From contig MSED01000001.1 in assembly GCA_002099365.1 (NCBI GenBank), positions 558,001 through 622,000 of the forward strand: a DNA stretch of 64,000 nt, read 5' to 3'. Positions 32,857 to 44,637 of the stretch are shown here, in pieces. A model generated the notes under the pieces. The model had not been told where the DNA came from and made no database searches. It was given only the letters and a program-made list of their open reading frames with translations. Both the position numbers and the translations under genes were made by a program. The first letter of the stretch is position 1. Every line of letters starts with the position of its first letter. This DNA comes from Phialophora verrucosa. Lineage: Eukaryota; Ascomycota; Eurotiomycetes; Chaetothyriales; Herpotrichiellaceae.

Positions 32857-33744
32857 ATGAGACTCAAGTAAGTGTTCGGATGGCCGGATTAGGATTTTTT
32901 TCAGAAAGAGTAAGGCTATACTCGAATGACGGGCGGGAATGTGGTGTGATGAGGAGGATCAGAGCTTTTTGAACTTCCTATGAAGCAACTGGTGAGTGAG
33001 TGACAGGTGAATAATGGTGGGGCGTGTTGACGTTGAGGGGCAGCGGTCCTCAAATGACGGACCCTGCTTGGCCGACGACAGCTGTCGTTCGGTCTCCAGT
33101 CAAGGGCTCCGGGAGACGAAAATGGCTCCGATAACCTACCTCAAGCTAATACTGTCGTTGCCCGGAACGAGAATTGAACGGCTGGTTTGCTTTTCGGGGG
33201 CGAATTTTGGCGATAGCTTGAAAGGATGGCATTCCGAGTCGACCTCTACGAGTACCCTTTCCGATTCTTATATTTCACGTTGCCCCCGGCTCAGCAACAT
33301 GTTCTCAGGGTCCCCGAGTACGACAGCCGGGGTCGCGGACGTGCAGACATGACTCAACAATGCCTTGATTACCACACGCCATGTAGCTTGTCTTGTTGAG
33401 AAAAAAGCAGCGAGACACCACCCAAACGAGACCATCCAATCGCCTGTGTTCGCTTCTCTGGCACGTCTCGCATGGGCGGCACATAAGACGGATCATCTAT
33501 TTTTCCGCGCCGTTTTTGGTACGAGGTGCTGTTGTTGCATCACACGAGCACTCCCAGATCCAACGGTCGTGAGAAGGGTCAGGCAAGGCGTTACAACGCT
33601 TGTTCACGGTAACAAAATAGCGCATAGAGGCCAGCTGATCAGTGGGCAACATTTAATTTTGTGTCTATGGTCTCCCTGGGAGATTGGAAATGTATCTGTT
33701 CATCTAAAGTCGCAGCCTCGGTGCTGCATTCCGTCCTGCGCCAC
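32857..33744. promoter_or_regulatory. GAPDH promoter region and Pho88 3' side
   Basis: About 890 nt upstream of GAPDH. CT-rich tracts lie near the inferred transcription start. No gene frame was recognised. Confidence 0.5.
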
Positions 33745-34417
33745 CTATTCCTCCTTGGCTCCTCCTCGACCAGCCCGCTCGGCAGCCTCGATACTAGCCT
33801 TGTCGCTCTTTGTCTCGCCTTGGCCCATGCCCATCATGCCGCCAGAAGCCTTCCATGGTCGCTTGAGCTCACCCACGGCAGGTTTGCCGAAGATGTGGAC
33901 TTTGACCAAGTTGCTCTCAAAAGCACCCTTGACAGGGATGATGGACTGGATCAAGAGCGGGTTTGTGTACTTGAGGTAGATGTGCATAAAAGCCATCATT
34001 CCAATACCCATCAGCTGGCCCTTGTATGCGGCCGAGAGCTGGCTCTGGTCGTACTCTTGGATCGTGGTGGTGACGAGCTTGGGCTCTTCGCCGGAACCCA
34101 TCGGCGCAGGTTCGACGTATTTTAGTGTGGTCAGATCTATATGGTACGATCAGTCCAGCGCTTCCCATGCGGTCGTCCATCGTAATGCATACCTCTCTTC
34201 GCTTTGATCTTCGTGCCGATGTAGAAGTAAAGCCCGAAGATGACCAGGTTCGACACAACATAGAGAATGCGTACGCCGGTGAGGACTTGAGGATCGTCAA
34301 AGGGTATGCGCTTTGAGACCTGCATCATCCCAAGGATGATCACCAAGTTGGTGCTGCAAAATAGTCAGTCACGAGCTCAAGTCTCTGGAACGGCGATACG
34401 TACACTTGAGGATTCAT
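33745..34417 (-). CDS. Pho88/SND3 endoplasmic reticulum protein
   Basis: Three exons: 34417-34404 (14 nt), 34353-34193 and 34136-33745, with introns of 50 and 56 nt, giving 188 residues. The spliced N terminus MNPQVTNLVIILGMMQVSKR matches the MNPQV start of yeast Pho88; an ATG nine bases further upstream (MNF) is also possible. Two hydrophobic helices follow, near VTNLVIILGMM and ILYVVSNLVIFGLYFYIG. The cytosolic part has DLTTLKYVEPAPMG and TIQEYDQSQLSAAYKGQLMG, then a Gly/Met-rich tail. Pho88 was first linked to phosphate uptake and is now known as Snd3, a component of SRP-independent targeting to the ER. Confidence 0.93.
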
Positions 34418-34426
34418 GAAATTCAT

Positions 34427-35563
34427 GATTACGGTTAAACGTGAACGGACTGGGTATACAAAGAGAGAACGAGGCTGTTCGGCTATGGAGGGGGAGAAGC
34501 TCTATGAGAATGCCTGTATTTCGGCTGGTGGAGGACAGGACAGATTGCGAATCTCTAAATTTCGCCGCCAAGGGTCTGGAGGTTGGAGAAAGAAGTCGAT
34601 GGCGGGCACTGGAAATGGACGAATGCAACCCGGCTAAACTCTGCCTGCCACCTGCAAGCATGAGTCAAGGCTAAAAGAACGTGATCGATGACTGACTCGC
34701 GGGCTGCCCTATCAAGTATACCCAACAGTCCAAACTCGAGTCGCTTTGACACTGACGTCTCGATATTCTGTAAATCCGCCAGCAGCCTGTGCTGAGAGCC
34801 TGCCTGGCTCTAGCCAGTTGGACAGACCATACAGACCAGCGAGCTGAGACAAAGATATCTAGTGACCAGGATCTCGACGTTTTAGAAGAACTGCTACTTG
34901 TTGAACAGGGCAAACTGGCGCAGGAAAGGCTTGAAGTCACTTTCACGGAGTCTTGGGGAGAACAGCGTTGAACCGCCACACTAGCTGTTGGGGCATAAGA
35001 TGTGATTGCGAGCTTAAATAGTGTAGGAGGATGAATGTACCGAGCTTTGAGAGTTCACATGTTGGTCACTTCTGTCCAGTAACATCAAGTCTCAAATCAG
35101 GAAAGAAGGAGAAACGATGGGAACTGCGGACAGAAATTCTGTTGCTAGGTCTGGATCATTTGTCCAAACACGGCAGCAACAACCGACTCAAACGTTCAGC
35201 CTTTACGCAGCCTCGTCATCGTTCTCTCCCTCTCATGTCTCTCTGAAGCCGCGATATGTGGTGTCTGTACCCGCCTTACTTCGTAGATTGTCCTTTGAGC
35301 AAAGGGCTGAAGAGCGACTGCAGCTTGCCTCTGTCGCGTCCTTCGAGCTGGGTGCTGCCCGTCGCGCGAGTTCTTCAAGCGAAAGCCTGCCGGTCGATCA
35401 GATCTGTAACCGGAAAGCCTCCTCTGAGAAACCTCACAGGGCGGCGTCCGCAGTTGATTCTTCTGGCTTGAAGCAACACGTGTCTCAGCCGCTTGCTTTT
35501 GAGAAGTCAAGTCCGCCTGAGCGGCGCCGCAACGCCGCGAGGTGGGACGTCCAATCTGTCACC
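34427..35563. other. Intergenic, Pho88 promoter side
   Basis: About 1.1 kb between two minus-strand genes. A 278-codon plus-strand frame starting at 35117 overlaps the next gene in antisense and has no recognisable domain. Confidence 0.5.
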
Positions 35564-36542
35564 TCAATGACCATTTGTGACCTCCATCTTCACGTTTGCA
35601 TCGCCGTCGCCATCCGCCAAAACCTTAACACCCACGGGAGCTGTCCCTTCGGGCCCTGGCAGCGGCCCCGCCCCAGGCATGACACTCGCGACGTTCCCCT
35701 CTTCATCGACATACTCAAACCGATACCTCGAGAGGTAATGTGGAATGGCACTGAGCTGTGGCCCATAGCGTGCGGTATTATCGTACAGCTCAAACAAGGG
35801 CACGGCCAACAGTTTCATATTCTTGGGCACAGAAAGCACTTTGTTGGGCGGGAGGTGGATGAGGTACAGCTTCTTGAGTTCCTTGGGGCGGGAGACATGG
35901 GCGGGAAGGAATGGGTAGAGGAACGTTTCGTGGTTGGGACGCCACCTGGCTGAGTGTTAGCGATATGCGGTGTATAGAGGCATTGAATGGGACCTGCGCA
36001 CCATTGGGCAAGACAATCTCCTATTTCCCACTCGGTGTCTCCTTCCTTGGGGTTTGTGGGTGCCAGTCTTTCGTTCAGACGCTGTTTGAATCCTTCGATC
36101 TCGTCCGCGTCATGGGGAAGATAGTCGCCTGGCCTGTCCAAATCCCATCGCGTCAGTTTCGACCATGCTTGATTTCGAAGTGACGGAGTGCAGAAAACAT
36201 ACAGTTTGAAGAAGGCATTGGCGATTTGCAGCATGAGAACGTGCGGGTGATTGTGTTCGTGACAGACTAGGATGCCCTCGCACGTCCGTCTCATCCCATA
36301 GTTGTCATAATGTTCCTCAAGCCTCTTCAGCCTCGCCACAACCGAGGGGTCTTCTTCTGGCTGCGTCTCTTTGGTTCCAAAGGTGTAGTTGGAGAGCGGG
36401 TACAGGCGAATGGTTGGCGGTTGGTTGGCTGTAAATGGAGCTGGGAGTATGGGCCTTTCATGTTGTTAGATGGCAGCATTGCAGGATAGAGTCAGTCGTA
36501 CGGGAAAGACGTGTTCAGGGTGGTTGTTGTGAGCGTCGACAT
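35564..36542 (-). CDS. Cleavage factor I 25-kDa subunit (CFIm25/NUDT21 homolog)
   Basis: Four exons: 36542-36502, 36454-36203, 36133-36002 and 35945-35564, introns 47, 69 and 56 nt, giving 268 residues. The spliced start reads IRLYPLSNYTFGTKE, a signature of CFIm25. A Nudix-fold domain follows: GMRRTCEGILVCHEHNHPHV and NAFFKLPGDYLPHDADEIEG. GDCLAQWWRPNHETFLYPF then precedes the C-terminal LYLIHLPPNKVLSVPKNMKL. CFIm25 binds UGUA elements in pre-mRNA and guides poly(A) site choice; like its human counterpart it lacks the full catalytic Nudix box, so it should bind RNA rather than hydrolyse nucleotides. The C-terminal ~25 residues are an extra disordered tail. Confidence 0.95.
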
Positions 36543-36957
36543 TTTAACGACGTCCGGCCGGCGGCTCCGCTGGTGAAGGAGCAAAACACCAGGAGATCAC
36601 CTTAGGGGAATGTTGTTGGACCGACAGTAGCCCGCGAGCTTTGATGGCTGGTGGTGTTTGCTGGAAATGATCATGAACGCGTTCGAGTTCTCCCGCGATA
36701 TTTCGCATCGCGCTCGACCGCGGAGCCCAATCAGTGGAAAGGCCGGCTGAGAAAGCGCATGAGAACTCAACACATTTGTCGCTAGAATTGAATGCCTATT
36801 AGCTGAGCCGTCTTGAAACATCTATGGTCTACTGTACAGACACACATTATGACTTTTGCCAACAACGCCGTCGCTGCGATGCACGGCCAGAGCCTTGACC
36901 TCTCTAATCTATGGCAAACCCCCAGCCCTGCCCCAGCTTCCCATGACATGGTGGAGC
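36543..36957. other. Intergenic, CFIm25 promoter
   Basis: About 415 nt upstream of CFIm25 and downstream of the Ste23 stop. Nothing else recognised. Confidence 0.5.
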
Positions 36958-39900
36958 TCACAGCTTGGACTCGAGATCCTCAAAGTCTTGCAAGTCTTCT
37001 ACAGGGACAGGGCCCCTCGTGACCTCCAATCCAGCTTTCCATTTAGCGGCGTCTTTGATGATCACGGGAGCCGGCAACTTGGCCGCCACCTCGTTGGGAT
37101 CTTTTGACGACTCAGCCGTCTTGATCTTCAGCGCCATTTGGATCTGAGGGACCGCTTCCTTCAGCTGGCCCAAGACCTCTTCGGTCTTGGAGGCTGAAAC
37201 CGATGTACCGATGTATTGCTTGGCCACCTCCAAGAGCTGTGGCTGGTTGGCCAGTTCGATGTTTTCCAACAAGCCTTTCAGCCTTGCTTCGTCCACATCG
37301 ACACCTAAAGAACCAAGAACTTGTCCGAAGAGGCCCACAAACTGTTCCTTCCGTTCTGCTGGTGAGACCTCAGGCACCTCGCTCGATGCCTGAGCCTCAA
37401 GATGAATCGCCACCTTTCTTCGCCTAGGCGACTCTGGGTCAATGTATTGTTCATAAAACTGTTTCATGTCGTCCTTGGTTAGCTGGCGGATGACGCCAAC
37501 ATCCCGATCGACTTGGTAGAAATTGAGGTATTCGCCGCTGATGTAGGCCCACAGACGATTGGTCTCAAAGTCAAGGTTCTTGAGCTTCTCTAATCTCTTG
37601 TTGATGAGACTGCGCTTATGGCCCTCGAAATCTTCATCCGACATCAGCTCAAGATCCGACCTGAACTTGAGCAAAAAAGAATTGATGCGTGATTCGAGGT
37701 AGTCCGGGTCTCGCTCGCTCTGAATGAGGACCCGGTACCCCATCGTGACGGCCGCGGGTCGCACTCCACTCCACACAACATAACCAAGCTGCTCCTTGGT
37801 TCGGAGTTGGTCGAAAGCGGGTTCGTCGGTCATTTGGCCGAAGAGCTGCAGCCTCGCTCGGAGATCGAGGTCCATAACATGTCCAACGTCCAAATAGTAT
37901 TCGATAGCATGGTTGACATTGGCAGGGTCGCCCAATTTGTGCTTGTAGATGAAATTGCTTCCTTCTGGTACAATCACGTTTCTCCGCAAGAGCCATTCGG
38001 ACGGAGCCAGCGCCCGTGGTTTGAGTGTTGATTCGATCAGGTGGCCAATCTTTTTCACATCTTCTTTGTACAAGTTGCCATGTGCCAACACCTCGATATG
38101 AGCTTGTTGCAGCAACTCCGGAACAAACACTCGAAGGTCTTCAACAGCGATGTGTGGGAGCTCCTTGGCGTAGGTATCATTCATCCATGACCGTTCATTC
38201 AATAACCATCTGGTGTAATCCCCGATTTGGTAGTATGGTTGCTGGTATGCCCAGTTCTTGTACTTCCTCGCAGTCCGCTCCTTGATAATGTCGAAACGGT
38301 CCGATCTGATCTCGAGAGATCTTACCGTGGTCAAGATCTTCTCCAACAAAACTGCCATTTTATCATTATACCCGTGAACGCTTATATCGAATCCGAGCAT
38401 ATTTGCCCCAATTCCGTAAGCCAGCCCCGATATTTCAGCGTCGTAGGAGTAGCTTGAAAGAGCATCCTTGACCAGGCTGATAAACAGGTTCGTCTTAACA
38501 TAGTTTGCAGGGTTTGCGTATGTGACTGCGTTTCGGATTTTGATGTTCAGGTTCGCCTTTGGAACCCAGAAGGTATCGTCCTTCTTCCACCATAGGCGGA
38601 GCTTGTCATCATTCCGAAGCAGTTTGGGTGCTTTTGCAGGCTCCTTGACTTCGAGCTTCTCCACGTCCAAGTTGGTAGGGATGAATTCATTTTTGTGCGG
38701 AAGGTGCAAGTCTGGAATCCTGTCTGACTCCTGGTCGGACAAGGCTTTCCGTACCTCAGACAGGACGTCGGCAGGCACCCTCTCAACCTTGTACTCTGTG
38801 CCGTACCATCGCTCCTTCTGGTCCCAATTGCCAGGATAATCTTGTGAGACAAGCATGAGCCTGAAGTTGTCCTCCCGAAGATATTGCATGGCTTGAATGA
38901 TCGCTTGGGCGTCGAATCTCCTGAACTTGCTGGTGCTGCTCAACAGCCAATTGCGGGGCAACCCATTCTTCTGCATCACACTGCTGGTGGCACTCGTGAA
39001 TCGACTGGCAGGGGATTTCTGGCGGAATTTAAAGTCGACCTCGGCCATATTCTTCATCTCTTCGTGCATCCATTCAACTGGGGGATTCGCCTTCATCATC
39101 CCGATGTACTTGAAGACGATCTTGACAATCTCGTGGTAGTTTTTGAGTCCGTCAGGTGTTAGACCGACCTCGATCTCAAAGAAGGCCGATCCCGGGCAGA
39201 CAGGATGGTAACCCGCTGATAGAGTCTGAGCTAGCCCTCGTTCCTTGAGATATGCGAGAATACTACCGGGACCCTCGTGGCCAATCAAGTGACTGATGTA
39301 TCTCGCCGGCTGGGTCTCGAACATCTCCTCTTCGTCCTGCCAGGGGAAGCTGATCTCCAGAGAACGAGACTCCATGACGGGCTTTGCGTAGATTTCGGTC
39401 GAAAGTTGGTCTCGGGTCAACATCTCGATGCCATCCCATCGGTTCTGAGACAGGTTTTGGTTTTTGACCTCAGAGAAGAGTTCTACAACCCAGCTCTCAA
39501 GTTCGTCGAGAGACTCACGGCCGAGGACGACGAGTTTCATTCTGTTCGCAGAGTAATTTCGCTCGTAGAACCGGATGAACTCATCCCGGATCTTGACACC
39601 TCGCTTCTCAGGCTCGTCTCTCAGAGTCTGCAAATTCCCCGTGGAGAAGTGGTGGTATGGGTGATGAGGATTTGAAAGCGATTTTGCCAGCTGAGACAAC
39701 CTCCATCCATCACTCTGTAGGTTCTTCTTGTTCTCCGAGTCCACTGCTCTTAACTCTCTGTCGAGAGTATTCTCAAGGAACAGCGGCTTGACGAAGAACT
39801 GCGCAAACCGATCCAGAGCCCCATACAAAGGCCCCGTCGATGTACCGTTCACCGCGGTCGCACCGGTGCCGTTGGTGAGCTTCTCATTTGATTCGTGCTG

Positions 39901-40442
39901 GGCGGCGCATTCGAAGAAGTAGTTCGTCTGAGTAGCAGCTGTGTAGGCATTGGAGTGACCAGCATTTGAGGAAAGGTACGAGCTGTATTCATTTTCTACC
40001 GGATACTACATCACTGTCAGCTTGAGGACGTCAACCCGCCACGAGAGGACTGGTCACGCACCTTCTCCGTGCCCATGAAGAGGAGATGCTCGACGGCGTG
40101 AGCCATGCCGGGCATGTCCTCTTCGTCTGAGAAATTGCCAACATTAACATTGAGACTCGCACTGGCTTTGTCCGTCTGAGCATCGTGAACGAGCAGCGCC
40201 TCGAGCTTGTTAGGCAGCTCGATGACTCGGTACGATCTGTCGTCAAGATCAGGCTTCTCCAAGTCATCCGTTATCCGTCTCGCCGAATTCATGACTGTTG
40301 CGTATGATCGAAGGGAGGTGACTTGCGGAATTCGAGCGGTGGCGGCCAGCGATTTCGATAACGGCCGAGGACGGAATGCGAGAGGGACGAAGGACCGCAA
40401 AGGGAGGAGCGAGCAATATGCCAGGCGTACGGAAAGTCTCAT
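36958..40442 (-). CDS. STE23: Insulysin-family metalloprotease (Ste23/IDE)
   Basis: Two exons, 40442-40062 and 40005-36958, with a 56-nt intron, giving 1142 residues, longer than yeast Ste23 (about 1027). The M16 inverted zinc motif H115-x2-E118-H119 lies in GMAHAVEHLLFMGTEK, followed after splicing by YPVENEYSSYLSSNAGHSNA. The four-domain M16A body continues with NGLPRNWLLS, then SEWLLRRNVIVPEGSNFIYK and FDQLRTKEQLGYVVWSG. Ste23 helps trim a-factor precursor in yeast and degrades short peptides. The first 50 residues are basic and hydroxylated (a mitochondrial presequence type) and end at an internal Met51 that begins the conserved region, so two isoforms are possible. Confidence 0.96.
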
Positions 40443-41210
40443 ATAGAAGATCTATCCTGTTTAGAAACCACCAGGCAGGCACAAAGAATGCGTCACGGTC
40501 CAACTGAAACCTCAGGCAATCATGGCAATTTCTTCGAGGCAAACATACCGCCTGGTTATGCGACTTGCCGCCTCCTGATGATGGCATCTAAACCAGCCGT
40601 TGCCAAGCAAAATCGAGGACAACCCTCGACTAGGTTGTTAGCTTCGCCGTTTCACTTTGCTCTCTCATCGAGGCTCATTCTAATCCACATATCAATCTAA
40701 ACAGAAGTCCGTGCTCCCTGCTGCCCTAATCTGGCTTTCTAGGGCTGGCGGGCAACGCGGTGAAGATGGCTCCTCCAGATACATGAGAGGTAGGGTCTGG
40801 TCACGCGCCTTTCAGGCGGCGTGCAGATGAAGCACAACGCCCCGATTGTTACTCAACATGCTGCACTCTCCTCGTCGTGAATCTATGAGTGGTGCATTTC
40901 CAGTGTAGCCTTGCAGAAAACCAGCAAGACCATGCGTTTGACAGGGCCGTGGCAACACAACTTTGGGCGATTCTTCCTCGAGCCGTCAACCACGACGTCA
41001 CGAAGCCGTTGCACAAGCCCTCGAATGTACACACAAGCGGATTGATTCTTGGTTGAGGAATGGCTCACGTCTCGTGCATCTGGTCATCGCCGCTGCTATG
41101 ATGAGGAGAGCAAGGGGTCTATCTCGTTTACTCTGCGGCTGGCCTCTCTATCAGTCGCTTCGGAATACCCATACAATCCGTGGGCATCGTGTATCACTCA
41201 GCCCGCGATC
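40443..41210. other. Intergenic, Ste23 promoter
   Basis: About 770 nt between two minus-strand genes. No recognisable gene. Confidence 0.5.
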
Positions 41211-42227
41211 TTAGAATTGGAACTTCTCACCCACAAGGCGTTCACTTAATTCCCACACCTCGTCGACGAATGCTCCATGGCCAGCGAGGACAGCCGGCTG
41301 CTTGACTTTGCAGTCATCGAGGTAGGCTCCAGATTCAGACTCGAGAGTTGGATCCAAAGCAGCACGAAGCTGAGTGGAGGCTCCCTGCTGCAGCGTTTTC
41401 CTCTTAGGCACCTCGAACTCTGGATTCTCCCTCTTTGCCGCTTCGATTGCCATATTCCTTACCTCCTCGGTCATATAACCTTGGAGGTTCGTAATAATGC
41501 TTCCAGGGTTCAGACTGAAGACAACGACGCCCTTGGGCTTCAGCACCTTTGCGAGACGGCGTGCAAACAGGTTGTTACATGACTTCGAGAAGGTGTAGGC
41601 CTGGATGGAATCGTACGCCTTGCCATTGTCGTATGAGACGTCTTTCAGCGGTGCAAAAGCATATTCTGCTTTTCGTTCCGATGCCGAGCTGCCGACAACC
41701 ACGATTCGTGAGCGCACCAGGTCTTCTTTCAACAGCAGATTCCCGAACAAGAAATGGCCCAGGTGATTTGTGCCGAATTGACTCTCATAGCCATCCGCGG
41801 TGAGTGCATACGGACAAGCCATGATCGCAGCATTCAATATGAGCACATCAATCTTACCACCTCCAAGGACAGTCTTGACCACGTCGACTGACTTGCGCAC
41901 CGAACTCAGATTCCCCAAATCAAGCTGAACAAAGCTGACCTCGACATTGGGTTTGTCCTTGTGGATTTGGTCGATGAGCGGTTGGATCTTCTGCTGCGAT
42001 CGACCCGCTAGTATCAGTCGCTTGGGGTCCGCTTTTGCAAGAGTGAGTGCCGTTTCAGCACCTATTCCTCCCGGAGTCGGTCCCGTAATCAAGACTGTAG
42101 TAAAGTCGTCAGTTTCTGCACCACGATGTAGACTTTCTCAATGGTAGAGCATACACGTCTTGCCATTGACTCGATCCTTGAAAGCATCCACGACCTCATT
42201 CCCGGTCGTTGCAAAACCGAAAGCCAT
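41211..42227 (-). CDS. Short-chain dehydrogenase/reductase
   Basis: Two exons, 42227-42155 and 42094-41211, with a 60-nt intron (GTATGC donor) encode 318 residues. Splicing recreates VNGKTFLITGPTPGGIGAET, the Rossmann TGx3GxG nucleotide-binding site. Further motifs are LAGRSQQKIQPLI, LDLGNLSSVR, LILNAAIMACPYA (the NNAG-like site), VVVGSSASE with the catalytic Ser, and a YTFSKSCNN active site (Y-x3-K). Members resemble retinol-dehydrogenase or WW-domain-oxidoreductase-like SDRs common in fungi. NAD(P) preference and substrate cannot be told from the sequence. A minisatellite begins a few bases upstream of the start codon. Confidence 0.92.
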
Positions 42228-42233
42228 GATCTC

Positions 42234-42395
42234 CTCCAAGAAGTATGGTGATCAGTAGCAGCCAGATCTCCTCCCCAAGAAGTACGGTGCTCAGTCGAAG
42301 GATGGTGCTTAGTCCAAGTATGGTGCTTGTGGAAGTATAATGCTCAGTCGAAGTATGGTGCTTGGTGGAAGTATAATCCTCAGTAGCAGCCAGTG
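42234..42395. repeat. Minisatellite of ~16-18 bp units
   Basis: About seven imperfect units built on AAGTATGGTGCTCAGTCG. The array is flanked on both sides by a CAGTAGCAGCCAG block (about 42253 and 42380). It starts within 10 bases of the SDR start codon, so it lies in that gene's 5' UTR or core promoter. Confidence 0.75.
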
Positions 42396-43185
42396 AGAGC
42401 TCCAACGTTGAGGGAAGCAACAGCTTTATATCCAAATATCCCATTGAAATTTGCGTGGCAAATACATTCACGCTCACACAATATACACTGTACGTTAACG
42501 CCATAGCATTCTCCGTAGCATAGCATCGCAAAGCATAGCAGTGTCATGGGTATTCATTAGCGCCGACAGATGCGGATGCGCCGCCTGTCAGCAAGCCACA
42601 GTCATGACTATGTAAATGGTCTGAACAACTGTTGAGGAATCAATTCTCTTAACGAATAGGGCTTCTCTGCAAATCAAATCCGGCCAATTGCGCGCGCGGA
42701 GTCCGGTATCCTCTCGTGTCATCCTTTGGGTACTCGATACAGAAGCACACAATATGCACGTAAGGAGGAGCCAAGCGTAACTCCGATGCTTCGTGCATAT
42801 AGCCGGGCGAGGTTGGAGACCCAGTTGACGGCGCTGCAGGACTCCTACTACGTACCTCGTACGTGGCCGCCACATGGTGTCGAGTGGAACGGTGCGAGTT
42901 AGTTGATGTCCCTCAGACTCATCCGTGTCATGTTCGTAAACGTGTGCCTCAATAAGGGAACAGCGGTTTGGAATTTGTACATGCTGTGCGGAGTAATAAA
43001 ACCTCGCGTTCTCGGACACGGAAGAACGATGATCCCCACTCTGGAAATGCATGCAATCGACAATTGACATCAGGAACAAACCCTCTCAATAATCAGATTC
43101 TGCGTCTTGTGCTCCGGACTATTCGAGATCCCTAGGAAAAGCACACTCTTGCGACCCGGCACCCTTTCGATATCCGTCAAGCGAA
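42396..43185. other. Divergent intergenic region
   Basis: About 790 nt between the SDR minisatellite and the Atp25-like start. Short frames only; no gene called. Confidence 0.5.
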
Positions 43186-44427
43186 ATGCATCGACCCATA
43201 GTGCGATGCACATCATGTCGCAATTCAGTTCTCGAAGCATTTGCCGCGTTCGCCGCGGTATCAATCCCAGCACAAACATCTAGATCGCGGCTCTCGACAC
43301 CAAGGCTCCAGTCGACGAGAAAGGTCAGCCACTTCGCAGCCTTGCGCCAGTCTCTCCAAACATCCGAATCGTCCTCCGACGCCCTCCCTCCTCCACCTCC
43401 TTCCTCCGCAGAATCGGTGCCATGGTACCTCCAAATCGAAGATCCATTACCTCCGACCCCCATCAGCCCCTTGCTGGCACTGCAAGAGATCCCACCCCTC
43501 CCACCGAACCCGCCGGCCATCCTCTCCACCGTCCTGACACATCTATCGACACAAGTCGGCCTGGATAACCTCGTCCTCCTCGATCTACGACACCTCGATC
43601 CCCCTCCCGCACTGGGCACCAACCTCCTGATGATCATTGGCACCGCACGGTCGGTGAAGCACCTCAATGTCTCGGCGGACCGTTTCTGCCGGTGGGCGCG
43701 CAAGGAGTTCAAACTAAGACCCTACGCGGACGGGCTACTGGGTCGGAACGAGTTGAAATTGAAGCTGCGACGCAAGGCGCGGCGGATGAAGTTGGCGCAG
43801 AGTGTGGGGAACACGGTGAGTGGGCACGGGGCGGACGACGGAATTACTACAGGGTGGATTTGCGTCAATATGGGGAGTGTGGATGAGGCTGTGCTGTCAG
43901 ATGAGGTGACCGGGGGGGAGAGGGTGGAAGAGATCCTACAAGTGCAGGTGGAAGCAAACGAGGCGTCAGAGAAGGCGAGAAGGAAAGCGCAAGAATCTCC
44001 TATGGAGGGCGAGGATGAGTATCGCAATCCGAGCGAGGAGGAGTATGTTGGTTTTGGCTCACGGACCAACTCACCGCGGATTGTGGTGCAGATGTTCACG
44101 GAGGAGAAACGTGTCGAGATGGACCTTGAAGGACTGTGGGACGTGCGCAATACAAGACGAGCTCGGAAAGATGAGAAAGCGACCGCGGCAGCCGAAGCCG
44201 CGATTCAGATGTTGCAACTAGGGCAGCAGCGCGGGGAGCAGACAGAGACGAACCCGGAGCAGAACAAGGATCTGGGGAAGGACGAGTCGGAGGGGAAGGA
44301 TGATGACAATGCTGGCGAGAGGAAAGAGCGCGGCGGAGAGACGAGAATCGAAGAGGAGGTGGACGACTCTGAGGCTCGTGAAGAAGAGGGTGAAGAAAAG
44401 CCCATGGGAGGAATTGGTGCCAGTTGA
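43186..44427 (+). CDS. Atp25-like mitochondrial protein with RsfS-type domain
   Basis: Single exon, 413 residues. An N-terminal basic and hydroxylated stretch (to about residue 50) suggests mitochondrial import. Residues about 125-205 contain DNLVLLDLRHLDPPPALGTN, LLMIIGTARSVKHLNVSADR and FCRWARKEFKLRPYADGLLG. This is the RsfS/Iojap-like domain of Atp25, followed by the basic LKLKLRRKARRMK. Yeast Atp25 is cleaved: the RsfS-like half acts on the mitoribosome and the C-terminal half stabilises the ATP9 (OLI1) mRNA. Here the C-terminal half is absent, replaced by a ~150-residue Glu/Lys-rich acidic tail. It may be a shortened form, or a further exon may exist. Confidence 0.75.
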   Translation: MHRPIVRCTSCRNSVLEAFAAFAAVSIPAQTSRSRLSTPRLQSTRKVSHFAALRQSLQTSESSSDALPPPPPSSAESVPWYLQIEDPLPPTPISPLLALQEIPPLPPNPPAILSTVLTHLSTQVGLDNLVLLDLRHLDPPPALGTNLLMIIGTARSVKHLNVSADRFCRWARKEFKLRPYADGLLGRNELKLKLRRKARRMKLAQSVGNTVSGHGADDGITTGWICVNMGSVDEAVLSDEVTGGERVEEILQVQVEANEASEKARRKAQESPMEGEDEYRNPSEEEYVGFGSRTNSPRIVVQMFTEEKRVEMDLEGLWDVRNTRRARKDEKATAAAEAAIQMLQLGQQRGEQTETNPEQNKDLGKDESEGKDDDNAGERKERGGETRIEEEVDDSEAREEEGEEKPMGGIGAS

Positions 44428-44637
44428 ACGAAAGTAGCCTTCAACATCCTGCACCTTCATTCACTACATTCCCGTCGTATCCTTTCGTTCCGTCATGCCG
44501 TTCCGTTTTGCTACATTGCCCGAGCAGCTATGGGCTGTTTTAATGCAGCGCCTGCAATGCAATGCAAGTCCAGGTTCCTCATGAGACCAAAAGCCCAGCG
44601 AGCCATACTCCAAAGCTCACCAAGACCGCGTCAACGT

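Noticed and set aside
33155..33195. Antisense tRNA-like string (GCCCGGAACGAGAATTGAAC)
   Set aside because: The 5' acceptor partner and T-stem pairing are missing at the expected distance.
35117..35953. 278-codon plus-strand frame
   Set aside because: Half of it is antisense to the CFIm25 last exon, and the rest has no recognisable content.
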